A stretch of 64,000 nucleotides of DNA from Gracilariopsis chorda (GCA_003194525.1 NBIV01000160.1:107243-171242), one strand, 5' to 3'. Counted from the stretch's first letter, positions 12,590-25,946 are shown. Notes: generated from the sequence alone by a model not told the origin. Made by a program: numbers and translations.

Positions 12590-13805
12590 CTAGGTGCGCT
12601 TCATTGCAAATTTGGCGGCTCTAAAATGCTTATACCAGCGCAGCTGGGTGTCTTGAATATGCTTGCAGTGAGTATTGGAAGTTTCCTCCAAGTGGCCATC
12701 ACCCTGCCAGCTACGGTGATCCATGGCAATTTCGATGGCGTAAAGTCGGCGCGCTATCAGCTCGACCTCAGAAATGTTTTTCATTCATGCGAAAACCTCA
12801 TTTTGAAGGAGTAAATCCAACGCTTGCGCTATCGATGCAGCTTCCCGGGTATAATGGGCTTTATTACTAAGCACGTGCTTCTGCAAATGCTGAGATTCTA
12901 CCGTGAACGATCCATAAACAGAACCCAGTATCGTGAAAGGGTACCTGCAACTACTTCTTTTCCCTTCACCCTCAACCTTATTCCAGTGAGACGAAAATGA
13001 CGAATCTCTTCTTCATCAACTTCCCACTCACTCTCGCTTTCTTCCTCCCTCCTCTTCTTACGATTTTTCCCACGGCGTCTAGGTACTATTAAATTGAGTT
13101 CATCACTATCTGCGCTAGTGCTCGACAAGGATGAGTCACTGTCTCTAAGTTTTGAAGTGCCCTTCTACCAGCCCGATTACGTGATTTAAGCATGCCTATT
13201 ACGTCTTCTGGCATTTCTTCCTTCTCCCTCCTATTGGTAATCTCAACCAGAACCGCCACGGTGGCAACAACCTGTTCTACTTTCGCTGCAAGCTCAGCTG
13301 AAGAGGGGGCTGCGTCGCTACTTTTTCTGGCTTTCGAAGAGCTGGTCCTAACTGCCTCCTCACCATCTAAAATGTCCGGATCTATTCGAGATTTCTTAAT
13401 CTCTTTTGGCTTCTTGGATGAACTGTATTTGATTTTGTATACCGGCGTTATTTTAGAACTTTAGTCTGCACGACGCTAACCTGGAACCATCATCTCATCC
13501 TCCAAATCAAGTTCTAGAGACGGATAGCTTCCAGTCTCAAGCTCGGTTGCGACGAGCGAAGCCGTTATTGGTTCTGGACGCACCCATGTCCAGTCTAACT
13601 CAAGGCATTTTGCTGCGAGCCGCTCGATTGCATTGCTGAAGCTACTTCTAGCTAGCTTCGGAAGCTTTGCGAAATTGACCTGCTTTAAAAAATAGTCCAG
13701 ACCCTCTTTATCCGATCTCAAACCTTCACAATGGCGCAGGACCTCGGACAATTTTTCCTTTGTAGATAATCGATTTTTCATAAAAGCGGTAGACTCATAC
13801 CACAA
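12590..13805 (-). pseudogene. Frameshifted gag-like or charged-protein gene remnant
   Basis: Read right to left, four blocks follow one another. A 109-codon block (13805-13476) begins MWYESTAFMKNRLSTK. A Lys/Ser-rich block (about 13455-13150) contains AELAAKVEQVVATVAVLVE. A basic/acidic block (13128-12898) carries RRRGKNRKKRR and ESESEWEVDEEE. A block with one in-frame TGA runs on to 12590. The joins need frame changes near 13150 and 12920, and a stop follows the first block. Architecture (helical N-terminus, charged nuclear-targeting-like middle) resembles a transposon gag-type protein, but no zinc knuckle is present. Simple GT-AG introns did not restore one frame, so I call it decayed. Confidence 0.4.
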
Positions 13806-16139
13806 TACCTAGTCAGGTTGAACCACTGACAGGCTCCTTTTTGGCTGACAGGGCTGCTCTCTTACGGTAGGACAGCTAAAAACCCTGCAAGCCGGACTGG
13901 CTGCATCTTTGCACTGCCGTCCCTCGTAAAGCCTATTGCGCTATGTCAGAAGACCTACACGAGTTTATAAGCACGCTGCTTGAACCTACTGTGGGACTAA
14001 TGCTACCCGGGCCCAGCCCAGACGGTTCTTTCTCGCAGGCCTCCTGGGATTGGCATTCGATCTTTCACGATAATGCCTCCCACAGTCCCCTCATTCAGTT
14101 GGACTAGCGGTTAGCGCGCCACAACACCAGCTCACCATTCATTCTAAGCCATTCCGCCACGTACTAGAGGTGAATGAAATCCCGGAGCATTGGTTGAGTC
14201 CAAAATGGAGTACAGTTCGGCCTCAGTTCATGCGAGAATTCGCCCTAGGGGATGGAAGAGTACAATTCTCTATCTAAGCTGCAAGCAACTGCGCTAGTGA
14301 CACAGCAGTTATGAAGCTCTGAGTTTCTATGTAGTATTTGACCGTTCAAATCGTAGTACCCATCGTTGAGACATTTAAAAAAAATACACTACATATGGAA
14401 AAATCTGTGGCGATGGCATGAAAAACTTCGTTCAAAAACCCTCACCGATCAAGAATTAAGGGCGAACAAAGTGGTTTCACCCATTCTTGCCACGCTTTAA
14501 AATAGTTTTCCTGAAACCCAAGGAACCATCTGCGTCTACAAAATATCGTAGAGACGCTCATGCTTCTTAAGGGTTGGACTTAGTGCCTTCGGAGCAGAAG
14601 CACCTTAGGCAAAAGCCCTATTATCCCCAAAAAAATCAACACACACCTCCTGGCTTGTCGAGAGGACAAACCTCATGGCGATCTACCATTCAACCAAACT
14701 TTATATTTTTTAATAAGATGTGGAGCATTAGAAAAAGTTCTTTCCATCCATTTTCCAGACCAGCCTACCGAAGTGGCGATTGTTCCAACGTAGATATGCA
14801 GGCGTGTTAGTTTCCTTCATACTCAACCAAACAGGTCAAAAAGTATTTTTTTTTGTCCAGGAATCCGGAGTATTCACGAACGACACGACAAGAACGTGCT
14901 CCTGCAGCGCCAAGACTGAAAACGCATCTATTGCAATTCTCAGCCCCGTAGTAATTTATTTACGTAATGCTCACCACCAGATTCATGCTAGGGCACCATG
15001 AATATCCGTACTACCGCGTTTGCTTCTGTTAAAATTCTGCATCACACGCACGGCACCAAACACCCAGGATTCTTTAGGAGTGTTATGATCCAATTTACTC
15101 ATTCACTTAGAGCAAGGTAGATTAAATAATATAACACCATTCTCCTGCCCAGGAACGCCCGTCAGGCTGGTCCCGATCAACTCCTTGGTTAAATTCCTGC
15201 ATCAGTTAGTCGATACGCCTTCCACGGATTTTTGAGCCTATAAAATAGACCCTGTGGGAGTGACCTACAGGCCAGCAACGCGCTGACGGCCATTTCTCAG
15301 CTGATTGTACCATAGGAGAGCGCATCCTCTTCTGGGTAGGAGGGGGCTGATAAATACTATGGCCACGACTAGAAAGCAAGGCAGACAACATCTTTGGTTA
15401 CCCTGAGCGCTACTTCTTGCATGCTCCAACGCCCACGGTTCAACACAAAGCACGTCTGGGGGGCCACCGGTGCTCATTAATCCTAAAGCTATTGAAGTCA
15501 GAATTTTTCAAACCTCAATTCTCGTAGAGCGCCGCGTTTCATACAACCCTCTGCTCTTTTCCAGGGGTAAGCGTAGGATTAAGTTCGGATATCACTAGCC
15601 ACAACACTACCCACTAAAACCAAGGCCCGACGGGACAAAAGCAATCGTACGCAGGGAGTGAGAGAAAATTTATTCGATGCCTAAAAACCGGAAAATCTCC
15701 CCGAGAGTACGAAAACTCGATCGGATTGACTGCATCAATCTCTCAGCGCAGTGCCTCTTCAATCTCACAGTTTTCTGGCGGAGAACCGTTTTTCAACGTG
15801 AAAACCAGCTTCCTTCCAGGAGTCAGGGGATTCAACCAAAGCTACTGCACTGACTACATCTCCAGAGAACAGCCCAAGAGGCTCGACGGAACGACTTTCA
15901 ATTTCCCAGATATAATGGCCAAAAAGCCATCTTCAAGCGCTTGGCCCTACTAATTATCCCTATGAAATTGCACTAGGTCCAAAAACCACTCTAACTTTTT
16001 TCAAGCCAACTCTCTATTCTTTGACACATCAATGCACCAATACTTTTCATCAAACAGTACCACTTCCGCCGTTTTTCTAACTATTGACAGTTGCTTTGCA
16101 CGTCAGTAGGCGTCTCTTTATCCGCTCTACTCATAAAAA
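13806..16139. other. Gene-poor tract, probably more transposon debris
   Basis: About 2.3 kb with many stops in all frames. Some minus-strand blocks near 14.7-15.4 kb look protein-like but no domain could be fixed. No RNA gene seen. Confidence 0.35.
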
Positions 16140-16830
16140 TACATCTTGTTCAACAAGTTGACATCCCAGTCACCATAACCAAGGTCACCACCGCATCCAC
16201 TACAGCCATCGACAGTGCGAACACGTGATGTGAGCCATCCTTATCGCCGCCATTAATATTGTCACCACCATATTCATTTTCACCACAGCGGCCACTACAG
16301 CCGTTGACAATGCATAGCAGTGACCTCAACCATCTTCACTGTAGCTGCTAATGGTACTGCCGCTAATTCCAACACCGACAACTCTATCACCGTCCACAAT
16401 TTTGTCACCGTAGACGCCATTTACATATTCGATACCACTCCCACTGGCTACACAGTCGCTGAGAACCCAGTCGGTGTCATCACCTTTATTGCTACCATCC
16501 AAACCAAAGACAAGCCCCCACAGTTTCTTAGATTGTCCAAAAACTACAGCTATAGCAGCGATCGCCCCCAGCGCTTCTATTTCCGTCATTGCTTTCACTG
16601 CCTTCACTTCGATCAATGCAGCGACAATTGACATTTCAGTCACCTTGCGAGCCATCCCTTCCCCAGCCCCCATGACGGCTTTCTATCCAATAAAAAACGT
16701 TATTCTTCCGACCACCCCCAAGACCATACTCAAATCGACCGCCACTGACGCCACTAAAGCCAACATGACTTCCATTTTCATCACTGCTGATACTGCCTTA
16801 ATCCTCTCAACGCCACTGATCTGAGACAGT
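16140..16830. repeat. Degenerate CAC/GCC-rich repeat, period about 95 bp
   Basis: ACTACAGCC-type motifs start at about 16199 and 16294, 95 bases apart, each followed by similar CCATC...GCCGCC/TAATATTG-like text and CACCAC runs. The tract continues more degenerately to about 16830. It matches the tract at 4320-4550 in motif order. Open frames on both strands here are a by-product of the triplet-like composition and are not called as genes. Confidence 0.45.
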
Positions 16831-19800
16831 TGAAGCAAAGGTAATGGACTGGATAGAAGACATTGCTCCTAGAGACAAGACAGCTAGTGAAGACAGTCTT
16901 AATGCGACAATCATGTGGTTGATACTGCTGGAGAACAGGGAGCAGATATTGAGACGGATGCGTTCGTTGTGGGAGACGGAAAGACTGTTGTTGTTGATGG
17001 AACTGAAAAGATAGACTTTTCTGGTGATGATTCTCTTGGTGGAGTCAATATGGATACTGAAGAGGCGGCTTTTGGGAACATTGTTGCTGTGGACGCAGAA
17101 TGTGGAAAGGAGAGGTAGCGAAAGAGTAATGGGCATCAGAGATCTTTGCTTGAAAGCGAAAGGTTGCAGGCGTTGGCTGTAATTGGAGCAGGTGGGGCTT
17201 TACATGAGCGGGAGGTGAGCAAATGGTTATCAGAAAAAGCGTGGAGCACTGGTGGAAAAAGTTACAGATGGCATTAACCCTTACCGACCTGGACCAATAC
17301 ATCCTACGCCTTGTAGTAAAAACGCCTTTGAGAAGAATGTACGTTCCAAGTTGGCATGAAATAGAAGCTGTTTTGGGTTCGGGATAACAGTAGAGTGCTG
17401 CCTGAGAGAAAGCTGGTTTGTGCTGGTGTGAAGACATTACAGCCGTACGCAAATATTAGAAGGCGACAATACACTTTTCTATACGAGAACGTGAACGACA
17501 AAGAGCTTATAGATACAATTCTATAGATAGAAGATGGTAAATGTCATGTTACCTGGCTGAAAAGAGTAAAGTCGAAATTTCTATACACAGGGGGTCAAAG
17601 CAAGATAAATTTTGATCATGTTTAGATCTCAGAAGACAGCGATGGTGGTTTTACATTCGTGACATATGAACTACATGTAACGGACATGTCGAAAAGATCT
17701 GGGCATACGTTTGAGTGCTCAAGCATTTTCGGGTTTCTCTGGTACAAGACTTTGTCCAAAGAGGTAGGCATTCCACGAACGGATGAAAATAATTAGACTA
17801 GAACAGCTTCCTCTCGTCCAAAAACGTCTCAAAGCTTTCTGCATTTTCCAGCTTGACTAAATCTCTCTGATTATAGTGTACCTACTGGCGCAGCACGGTC
17901 AGAGCTAGCGGTTCCAGCCCTACTGCATGTCTGCTCGCTGCCAAATGAGGATCCAGACATTATATCATCTACCTTTCCACAGTTGGATTTTTACAGGCGA
18001 AGCAGTTTGAACACGGAAGGCCTCGGCCACCCGCAAGAAAGCGGAATTTCTAGCGTTTCCCAATCTTGTTTCGCCGTCTTTCGTGAGTTCAATACGTGAC
18101 TGTACGGCAATTCTTGAGCATTGCAGGCGACTAGCTTCGATAACTGGCATTAAATTCCTTGTAATCATTGAAAACGATAGACGCTTTTAGGCAGTTTTTT
18201 TTGAGCTTCGTACCCTCAGGGCCACTGGCCAAGAGAACAGAGAATTGTCCCATTTAGATCGATGAAAACTGTGAACCGTTAGAATTTTGCGCAGTTGTGA
18301 CATAAAGCATTTTGAGTGCTTGGACTCACCTGTACTCGCTACGATGAATGTTTTGCATGTTTTGAAACTTAGAAGTCGTCGCACGAAGAAGAAAGAATGT
18401 GATCATCATTTAAATGTTCATCTGCAATTATTGACGTCCGTTTGAGGAGCAAGAAGATGAAATTCAGTGCGAGGTGAGATCGTTTGGTTTGGTTTGGCAC
18501 CAAATCGAGTTCAGCCATTTTTGCTATGTTGACTTGGCAGCGTCAGATAGGAGGAACGAGTGTAGTTTTCTGACTCTGGGGATCTATTCGGCGAGATCCA
18601 AAATACTGCCCTATGATTAGTTGCGTTATGACCTTCAGTGGTGCTGGCATATGGCCTCAACGCTTTGGCACGTGTCTGCTCACTCTGTATTTTTTTAGTG
18701 CATACGCATTGCCTCGTCTACATTAATTAAGTCGTGTACTTTGCCCCTTTCCCGAGCGTCATGGTGCTACCACGGTGGAACGGCGGATGATGACAGTCCT
18801 TACTCTACCTTTTTTTGATGGAGAGGGGATAGAAACGTGTTAGGAGCTCGATAGTACTAGCACGGACGTGCAGTGCCAATAGATGGTAGAACGAGAAGGA
18901 CATGGTGACGTAAGCACTGCAGTGAGAAGTAAAGAAAGTACAGTCCCAACTCAGGTAAAACAGAAAGATATGATGATAAAAGTGTTTGAGAAACAGCATT
19001 CCAGTAGCCACCGTAGAGCACAACCTTGGTAAAAACAATTCGTGATGAAAACCTTACATCTAGTGCAATGTAAATTTAAAAGTCTTTACCACAAAGGCAC
19101 GACCAAAAATTTAGGTGTAATGCGACTCTTGAGACCAATTAGTTACACAACGCCAATCAACGGGGGTGATTAGTGAAAAACCAGCACATGGGGACAAACG
19201 AAGGAACCAGAAGCAAGAAAATAATTGATGTGAGCAGAGTTGCAAGCTGGGAACAGGGAGGCGCAGAGCGCTCTAGGAGAACGTGGGGATACCAGAAGTG
19301 GCAGCCTTCGTTGCTAATTTCTCTATTTTCCTTTCCGTCCCCGGTTGAAACACGTTCGATTCAGTGGCCTGGAGTTTTAGAACAAAACTTGAGGCAAATT
19401 GGCGTACGAGTGCCACAAGAAGTCTTGGCAAAATGCCAAAGTTGTTTCCTGCAAGGCACAGTACTATTGGGATAGCTGTAGGGAAAGCATAGTATATAAG
19501 CCCTTTGGTAAGTTTCGTTACACAGCACCTCTTTTCCTACCAAGTCTTCCAGCAACTTGTCAAACCATCCACGTATAATGTCACACGGCTCGTTCGAGAG
19601 GTATCTGGGGATTCATTCATGGAATCACCCCTTAAGCGCAGTTAATTTATAGATGTCAAAACCTCAGCGCACGGCTTTCCACCGACGAAGTGCTTTCAGT
19701 ACAGAAATAGTATGGTTTGATATCCCAGCACAGCGCCAGCGACCCATCGTGCCACTTGTCCTAGTTTGGTGGCCTACTTTTGGATCTAACAGATGGCAAC

Positions 19801-20108
19801 CAGAAGGTATGAGAACTGCGGTTTTCTCCCCAACTTCGTCTGTAGCGCCTGCCTCTTCTATACATAAAGGTAGTTTGGAAGGAATGGTATTCGTTCCTCA
19901 TTTTTGTCGGCGTCCGCTTCTTAGGGGTGTTATGCTGGCTGTGGCTGATGCCATAGATGATGAGTTGCAGAGACAGCAGTAGTATGTGCCATCATTAACC
20001 TCAATGATGCCAATAGAACTTTTACATGCACGTGGTTCTTCATGCGTTCCAATAGATATGGGATACGTTTGCAGCACGGCTGCTATTGGGAGGGTGACGG
20101 CAGTGCCT
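16831..20108. other. No supportable gene
   Basis: About 3.3 kb. Frames such as 16915-17118 (+), 17045-17452 (-) and 19653-19982 (+) are short, unlike known families and overlap each other or the repeats. No RNA gene seen. Confidence 0.4.
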
Positions 20109-20379
20109 GAATGGTCACAGTGGCGGCACGGTGCGCAGGAATATAACGAAAATGATACAAAAGCGCGGCAGCGCTAAGATGGTTGGACTGGAGGCGCCGT
20201 GCATCGCAATACGGTGGCAGTGACGTGAAACCGCGGTGGCGACGAAATGGTAGGAATTGCGGCACAGGGCCCCGCGATTCGGTAGCGGCGGTGCGAAAGC
20301 GGAGCTGCGCCGAGAAGGTTAGAATGACTGCGCAGGGCACCAAAATCTGGTGATGGCTGCACCGCGAAGCGGTGGCGCC
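20109..20379. repeat. Four-copy tandem repeat of 66-69 bp
   Basis: Units at 20109-20174, 20175-20243, 20244-20311 and 20312-20379. Each starts with a GA(A/G)ATGGT-like motif and ends in a GGCGCC- or GCGCC-like motif, with GCGG/GGTGCG-rich interiors. The last two units are both 68 bases. The units are diverged, so the array is old. It is GC-rich compared with its surroundings. Confidence 0.6.
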
Positions 20380-21519
20380 GAGATGGATCTAGTGGCAGCG
20401 CTGGGCTGTGCCAGAACGGATTCAGTGTCCGGTACCAGCTGCGTAATCTGTTTGGATAACGTTTGGTTGTAGCACGTAGACGGCTCAACCTGAACGGTGG
20501 AAGTTGCGTATCCAAATGGGGGTTGCAGCACCAAGCCTCTAGGGGGGCCAGATACTCAGGCAGGCTAACCGTAACCAACTGGTAGCATGGGTCATACGGT
20601 GCATACGGGCGGATAGAGCCAGAATCTTAGCCACACCAGAAGGTTGGCTGTAAACCCCAACATTATATCACACTTAACCAAGAGGTGCTTACCTTTACCA
20701 TTCTTGGAGAGGGTGCGCTGCAACCACCTTAAGCATGAGTGAGGCTCAACTTCAGGTGCTTTGTGCTACGTGGCATACGATGAGTCAGGCCCTAGTGGTA
20801 TGGCCCCTTTCCGTAGTAGCAGAGTGTCACTTCAAACCTAAAATAATTAATCAAATCAGTATTCTGATTAGTTAGTCACTTTAACTCCCGTTGCATACTA
20901 ACCAATTGCTACAGCGCGCGTTGCACTGCCCACGTGGTCAGATCTCCCCATGCTAAAAGGGCACCGGAATACGGTGGCCTTGCAGTGAGCGCAACAGTGC
21001 GCATGACCTTCATCAGTACCCTGCGCTCTTCTTTGGCAGTGCACTAGGATGAAATGGAAGCATTAAATTGGGACAGAAGTCCTACTTGTGTGATCCCATC
21101 TCATACCGGATCCCCTTCTCTCCTTTTCCATTTAGGGCAGATGCTTACACTGCTTGACGCTACCCCACTAAGCAGTTGGTTCGCCCGGGCGAGCGGAGCC
21201 TTACGGGAATATTAGTTTCTAGGAGTAACGGCGGTGAAGTGTCCCAGAACGTGTAAGATTCGATGTGAATTTTAAGTAGCATGCAGATGAAAATGTATTC
21301 TCATATGCTGTTGTGTTTTTCATAAGTTATGATTTTGTGCAAAGTTCATTTATGCTGCTATTGAGGTTCAGAAGAGATCGTCTGCTAAAGGAACGGAAAG
21401 AAGATCATCATGCGATTGGTATCGGGCTCATACAGCAACGCAAAGTCTTTTCGACGTCCTATTTGCTATATGAAAGCTGCTTTGCTTAGCTGATAGGTAG
21501 TTTCGCGAGGACTTTTACC
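20380..21519. other. Spacer between tandem repeat and decayed gypsy element
   Basis: About 1.1 kb with no readable gene. The downstream end of the old minus-strand retrotransposon (its 3' LTR side) should lie here, but I could not delimit an LTR. Confidence 0.35.
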
Positions 21520-22209
21520 ATACTAACCTAATGTGAAGTGATACAGGTAGATTAAGAATTTGGGGTCAACGCAGCGTCTGAGAAGGGGGTGGCTGTTTCC
21601 AAAGAATTCGCGTAGCGTTATGAAAACACTCTCAACAAGCAGACGTCGGCTAAGCTTGTAGAGCGATGAAGAGAGACGAAACGCTGTCCAAATGATCTTC
21701 TCCCATACGGGAGAACATTTTTGTAGGTCGGCAAGGCAAGTAAATATATGACGTCCAGCCATGGCTAAGTCCTGGAAGAGGCGAGACTTTGATGATGCTG
21801 CTTTATTCCACATGGCCAGGTTCACCCTAATTTTTGTCGTCGGGCGTAGTCATGGCTGCGTTGGGCCATAGATAACCTGGCCTGAAATAATAAAGCTTCA
21901 TATTTATAGCATGAATTGTTTTCCTCCTTATCGTTTAATCGGTGAGCCCAAGATATAGCGTGGATGGTCCGCACGGAAAACTCTGCATGGACCGTGATAT
22001 CTGGAATTGAATGAAGGCCATATAACATTGCGGTTCAGAGCTTTTCCTGGTATACACAATACGTCATTTCCTACCTTAAGTTGTGCGTGTATCTGGGGTT
22101 ACTGTGAATTTTCGGTTGATTCGAGTCGCGCCATGCTCGGTAAACACAAGACAACAAATTCTCATGAGCCTACATGCAATTATCGTTGTGGCGTTTGCAA
22201 TGAGAGAGT

Positions 22210-22960
22210 TGGGTCCGAGGGGTGCATCCGAGAGCAGGTTGCATACATTAAATCGAAGGGTGAGTAGTCGTACCTGACTTTACGTCGGCGACTTTCGAAG
22301 ACCACTTTGTCCAGTTAACGGTCCCAGTCCGAGCTTCCGCCAGAAATCATTTTGGTTAAGCTATTTTAATGGTCCCACCTTTTTTTCAGCACTTCCATCT
22401 GAGATGAAAGCATAAGCCAGGACGCAATTCTGGGTGATTCTTGTTTGCCTTGAAAAGGTCTGAACTCAAGTAGCCATGAAGGCTGTAGCATCGTCTAAAA
22501 TAGCTATGCTGGGGTACCCGAAAGGCTGTATGCTTTCATTTTCCACGAACTGATGCACGATTGTCAGCGTTGATTCTTTCCGAGCTATTGAAAGTGGGCA
22601 ACCAGTAAAAAAGTAAAATCTGATAAGCAGTAACCGCCTCCCCGAGGTTGTAGTTGGTATTGAGCTTGCAGCATCTACCGAAAAGGTGTGAAATAGTTGG
22701 GTTAAGGGCAACCTCTGTCCATTCCGATAATTCAAAAGAGGTGTCGCATACTGACATCTATAGCAGCTTGCAGCTGTGTACGTAGCTGGCACTGTCTGAG
22801 AGCATCGTGATGCACGAGAATGATTTTTCACAAACAATTTTATCGATGCTGTATCCCAGTGCTTCATGAAATATTTGAATAAGCCCAGGTCGGTCGGTTA
22901 GTACAGGAATTGTTACCAAGAATGTCCTTTTAAACTGGCAAGATAAGCCATTCCAGGTAA
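22210..22960 (-). pseudogene. Integrase remnant of old gypsy element
   Basis: Right to left: an IQIFHEALG block then, after a frameshift, HWDTASIKLFV and ASCYRCQ, matching the HHCC zinc region. Next comes a core block with FSVDAASSIPTTTSG, a GCPLS match and PFGYPSIAILDDATAF, corresponding to the first and second catalytic-Asp regions. Then GGSSDWDR and YDYSPFDLMY, the typical region after the core. At least two frameshifts and stops separate the blocks. In the host this enzyme would have joined element cDNA to chromosomes; it is now non-functional. Confidence 0.75.
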
Positions 22961-23389
22961 AAAACTTCTTCAAATTCGTTTTGATGGCCATTTTGATCTT
23001 TTGATCGGGTTCCCCAATTGTCATGCCACTCATGTTTCGACCATTTTGGGCATAATATTGTTTTTGTCCAGAAACATGTGTGTCTTAAGGGTCAGTGATA
23101 GGCAGCGCAGAGTCGCTTCATTCGAAGTCTTATTACATGGATGGTGAGCGTATCTCGAGCGAACGTCAGCAGGCACATTCTTGGAACCAGTATGGTAGAC
23201 GATTTCAAGTTCCTATCTGGCAAGGCGATCTAACTCTCTGACAAGCTGCCATTTTATATCCTTTTTTTGAAACCGATACTTCAGAGCTTGGTGATATGTG
23301 ACTAGCTGAAATGCCCTGGGACCTAATGGGTAGATACAAAACTTTTTCTGGGCAACCATGAGAGCTAGTGCTTCCTTTTCGCCAGCGGA

Positions 23390-24498
23390 CTACTGGTGCT
23401 CAGAATCATTCATGGTGAGAGATGCAAACTGAATCGGATGAAATATGGCATCTTCCTTTTCCTGCCCGAGAATCGCAGCAAGAGCTACTGACGACGCATC
23501 CGTTTTGACGCGAGATGGTAAATACAAATTGGGAAATGCCAATAATGGTGATGAGGTATGGTTGAGTCTCAGCTGCTCAAGTGCTTTCTTCATTTAATCC
23601 GAAAACGTAGGCTTCTTAACACAGAAGGTGGTTGCATGCAGGACATATGCTGTATCAGCAAATCCCTCGGTAAGCGTCTGTAGTATCTTGCGACTTCTAA
23701 ACGTCTGATCCCCGTCGTCGTAGTAGGTAAGGTAGCTTTGCGTATGGCTTGAATATTCTTCATATACACACTTCTCCCGTTGGCATCCACCACATGCTCT
23801 AGTACTTCTATCCGAGAGTGAGCAAAGTGAGACTTCGATATTCTCAGCTTCAGCCCATACTGTGCAATGATTTTCATTACGTAGATGTCATGCTTTTCAT
23901 GTTCATCCAGAGTTCTTCGGAGAATAATAACATCACTAATGTATACTCGAGAAAACAAAACCCGTGTCAAGGTGGAATGCATAATTCTATGAAATGATAA
24001 GGGCGCCCTCTTTAGTCCAAACAGCATTACCTCAAACGAACAGGGTCTGTGAAGGCAGATCAAAGTGGTCATTTACTTACATCCCTTAGATTATAATATT
24101 CTACAGTAGCCTTTAAACAAGTCCAAAGTGGTAGGAAACCAGTGTCCACGAAGTTTATCAAATACTTGATCCATATGAGGTAATGGTCAGTGGTCTGCTT
24201 TTATCACAGATTTCACAGCTCTGTAAGTGATACCGAATGGAGGTCTTCCGTACTTTTTGAAAGCGATGGAAATTGGAAATCATTATTGTGAGCAGCTTTG
24301 TTTGCTGATGACAGCCATAAACATCTTTTCAATTTCCTCTTCCACCACCTTATCATCGTTTGGTGGCAATCCGTGTACATGAGAATAAATGGGTGTACTG
24401 GTTTCCAAATTTCCCTCATGCATTGCGGTTATGTTCGTTGGTCGGAGATGATGGAAAAACAAAGTGAAGAGCTCTGCATCTTCAATCATACCTAGCAA
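23390..24498 (-). pseudogene. Reverse transcriptase and RNase H remnant
   Basis: The block ending in KVVEEEIEKMFMAVIS matches the start of gypsy RT. In another frame it is followed by FPISIAFKKYGRPPFGITYR, PLPHMDQVFDKLRG and TTLDLFKGY. From 24072 a frame with FEVMLFGLKRAPLSFHR and VYISDVII marks the palm, where the usual YxDD has become YISD. RNase H is seen at 23593-23390 with VKTDASSVALAAILGQ. The catalytic Asp change and several frameshifts show that it is dead. Confidence 0.8.
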
Positions 24499-25859
24499 CG
24501 CTGAGAGTCTTGGGTTGGGAAGACAATGCAGCTTTTCACTGAGTACGTCCGATCGATCTGGGTCTTGCGGGGCTCCTTCTGTGAGATCACGAACTCCAAC
24601 GCCCCCTTTTTAGATATATCGTTTATGGGTGACACGAACAGTACAGGTTTTCTGGTATTACCTGTTGTATCATTTTCTCAGGGTAGTGAGACCATTCTCA
24701 GATCTTCAAAGTGATGCGTCGTTGTAGTTGTGTCGTCCATGAGGTGATCAACAGGTTCGTCATATGAAATGTCTGGAGCCATCTGACGATTAGCTGTTAC
24801 GGAAGGATCAGATCGATAGGCAGCCTCATCTTGGATGTTATTGCTGTTGTTCGTAGGGCTATTTGCGTAATTATCTTCTTATTGTTTAGATATTACGATC
24901 TCTGTATACTCATCAGGATATTGGGAGATGACATTTCCAGGCCTATCTTGGAGTACATGCACAGTATAACCTACTTCCCGCCATTCTTGGCACTGTCGTT
25001 GATCATTCTAGTCATGGCAGGAATTATTTGATGGATGAAACTAATATTGAACTATCCCTCTGTGGTAGGTCATAACAGGATTCCCATGTTCATCAGTGCA
25101 AATTTCGCCTTCCGATGCATATGAATCACTCTCACCCAACCCTTATTCGTTGTCTTGGGTCCGAGGGTGATTCCAACCTTCTTTTAGTTCCTCCCACTGG
25201 CTGCCTGAGGATTCCCGAACGGGGCAAAGCCTGTTGCATTTTACACTTCTATACGAAATCTATGAATGATCGGAAAATCTCGAACTTGTAGAGTTATTGG
25301 ACCCTTGTGACCAACCTCTTGCTTTCTTCACTCGACAAGTATCTTAAACGCATCTGAAGTGCGGATGATCTCAGGAGCTGGGAGCAAAATTGTATGATCC
25401 ATAATTGAGATCCGCAATTTTGGATCTGGCGGAACAGAGGGGGCAGATTCTGTCGACGAAAGCATGCTAACGTTCTTGTCAGGACTCCCAAATCTTCCTT
25501 TGTAGACGCCGTCATTGCGTTACTTAGACGTTTCTGGTTACGTACCACCCAAAAAAGGGTTGCATAGCACAAGTTCGTCACCCTTTCTTTCACTTTTTTT
25601 AGGAACATCTTGTTGCTTGTCGGCTCGGTTTATTTCTAAATCGTGCTCTGGAGAAGTTGGTGTTATTCCACCGCTTTTCACTTCATATGGACCGTGTTAA
25701 TTGTGTTTATTAGTGGTATCCATATCAACAGTTGAGACCTCTTCGGTTTTTACATACTGTAATGAGGTCAAAGAGAGTTCGGCGTTCTTCCTTCCCGTCC
25801 TCAAACTGATAAAATCTAGTTCTTCTTGTTCCACGTCTGATTTAGTATCGGTACCAAAG

Positions 25860-25935
25860 TTTTTCTGATTCTGACGTAAAATCTTACATATTCGTCCCTG
25901 AGTCGATGAAAGTATCAGCGATCCTTCCTTACCCA
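25860..25935 (-). pseudogene. Protease remnant of old gypsy element
   Basis: In one minus-strand frame this stretch reads IADTFIDSGTNM followed by a stop and DFTSESEK. FIDSG fits the retropepsin active-site D-S/T-G motif and lies on the correct side of the RT remnant. The young retrotransposon begins only about 15 bases further upstream. Short evidence, hence modest confidence. Confidence 0.45.
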
Positions 25936-25946
25936 TGGTCTTGAAG

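Larger units (their letters stand above)
21520..25946 (-). mobile_element. Old decayed Ty3/gypsy retrotransposon
   Basis: Read right to left, the tract carries protease, reverse transcriptase, RNase H, integrase zinc region, integrase core and integrase C-terminal remnants. This is the pol order of Ty3/gypsy elements. Every domain is broken by frameshifts and stops, so the copy is dead. The right boundary given is where the young chromovirus was inserted. The expected gag half was not recognised beyond that element. The left boundary is approximate: basic, integrase-tail-like blocks (such as RSHDYARRQKLG near 21825) run to about 21520. No LTR of its own could be identified. Confidence 0.75.

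Noticed and set aside
14700-15400. Possible DIRS-type reverse transcriptase remnant on the minus strand
   Set aside because: Only a single weak motif-like stretch could be read among many stops, too little to call.
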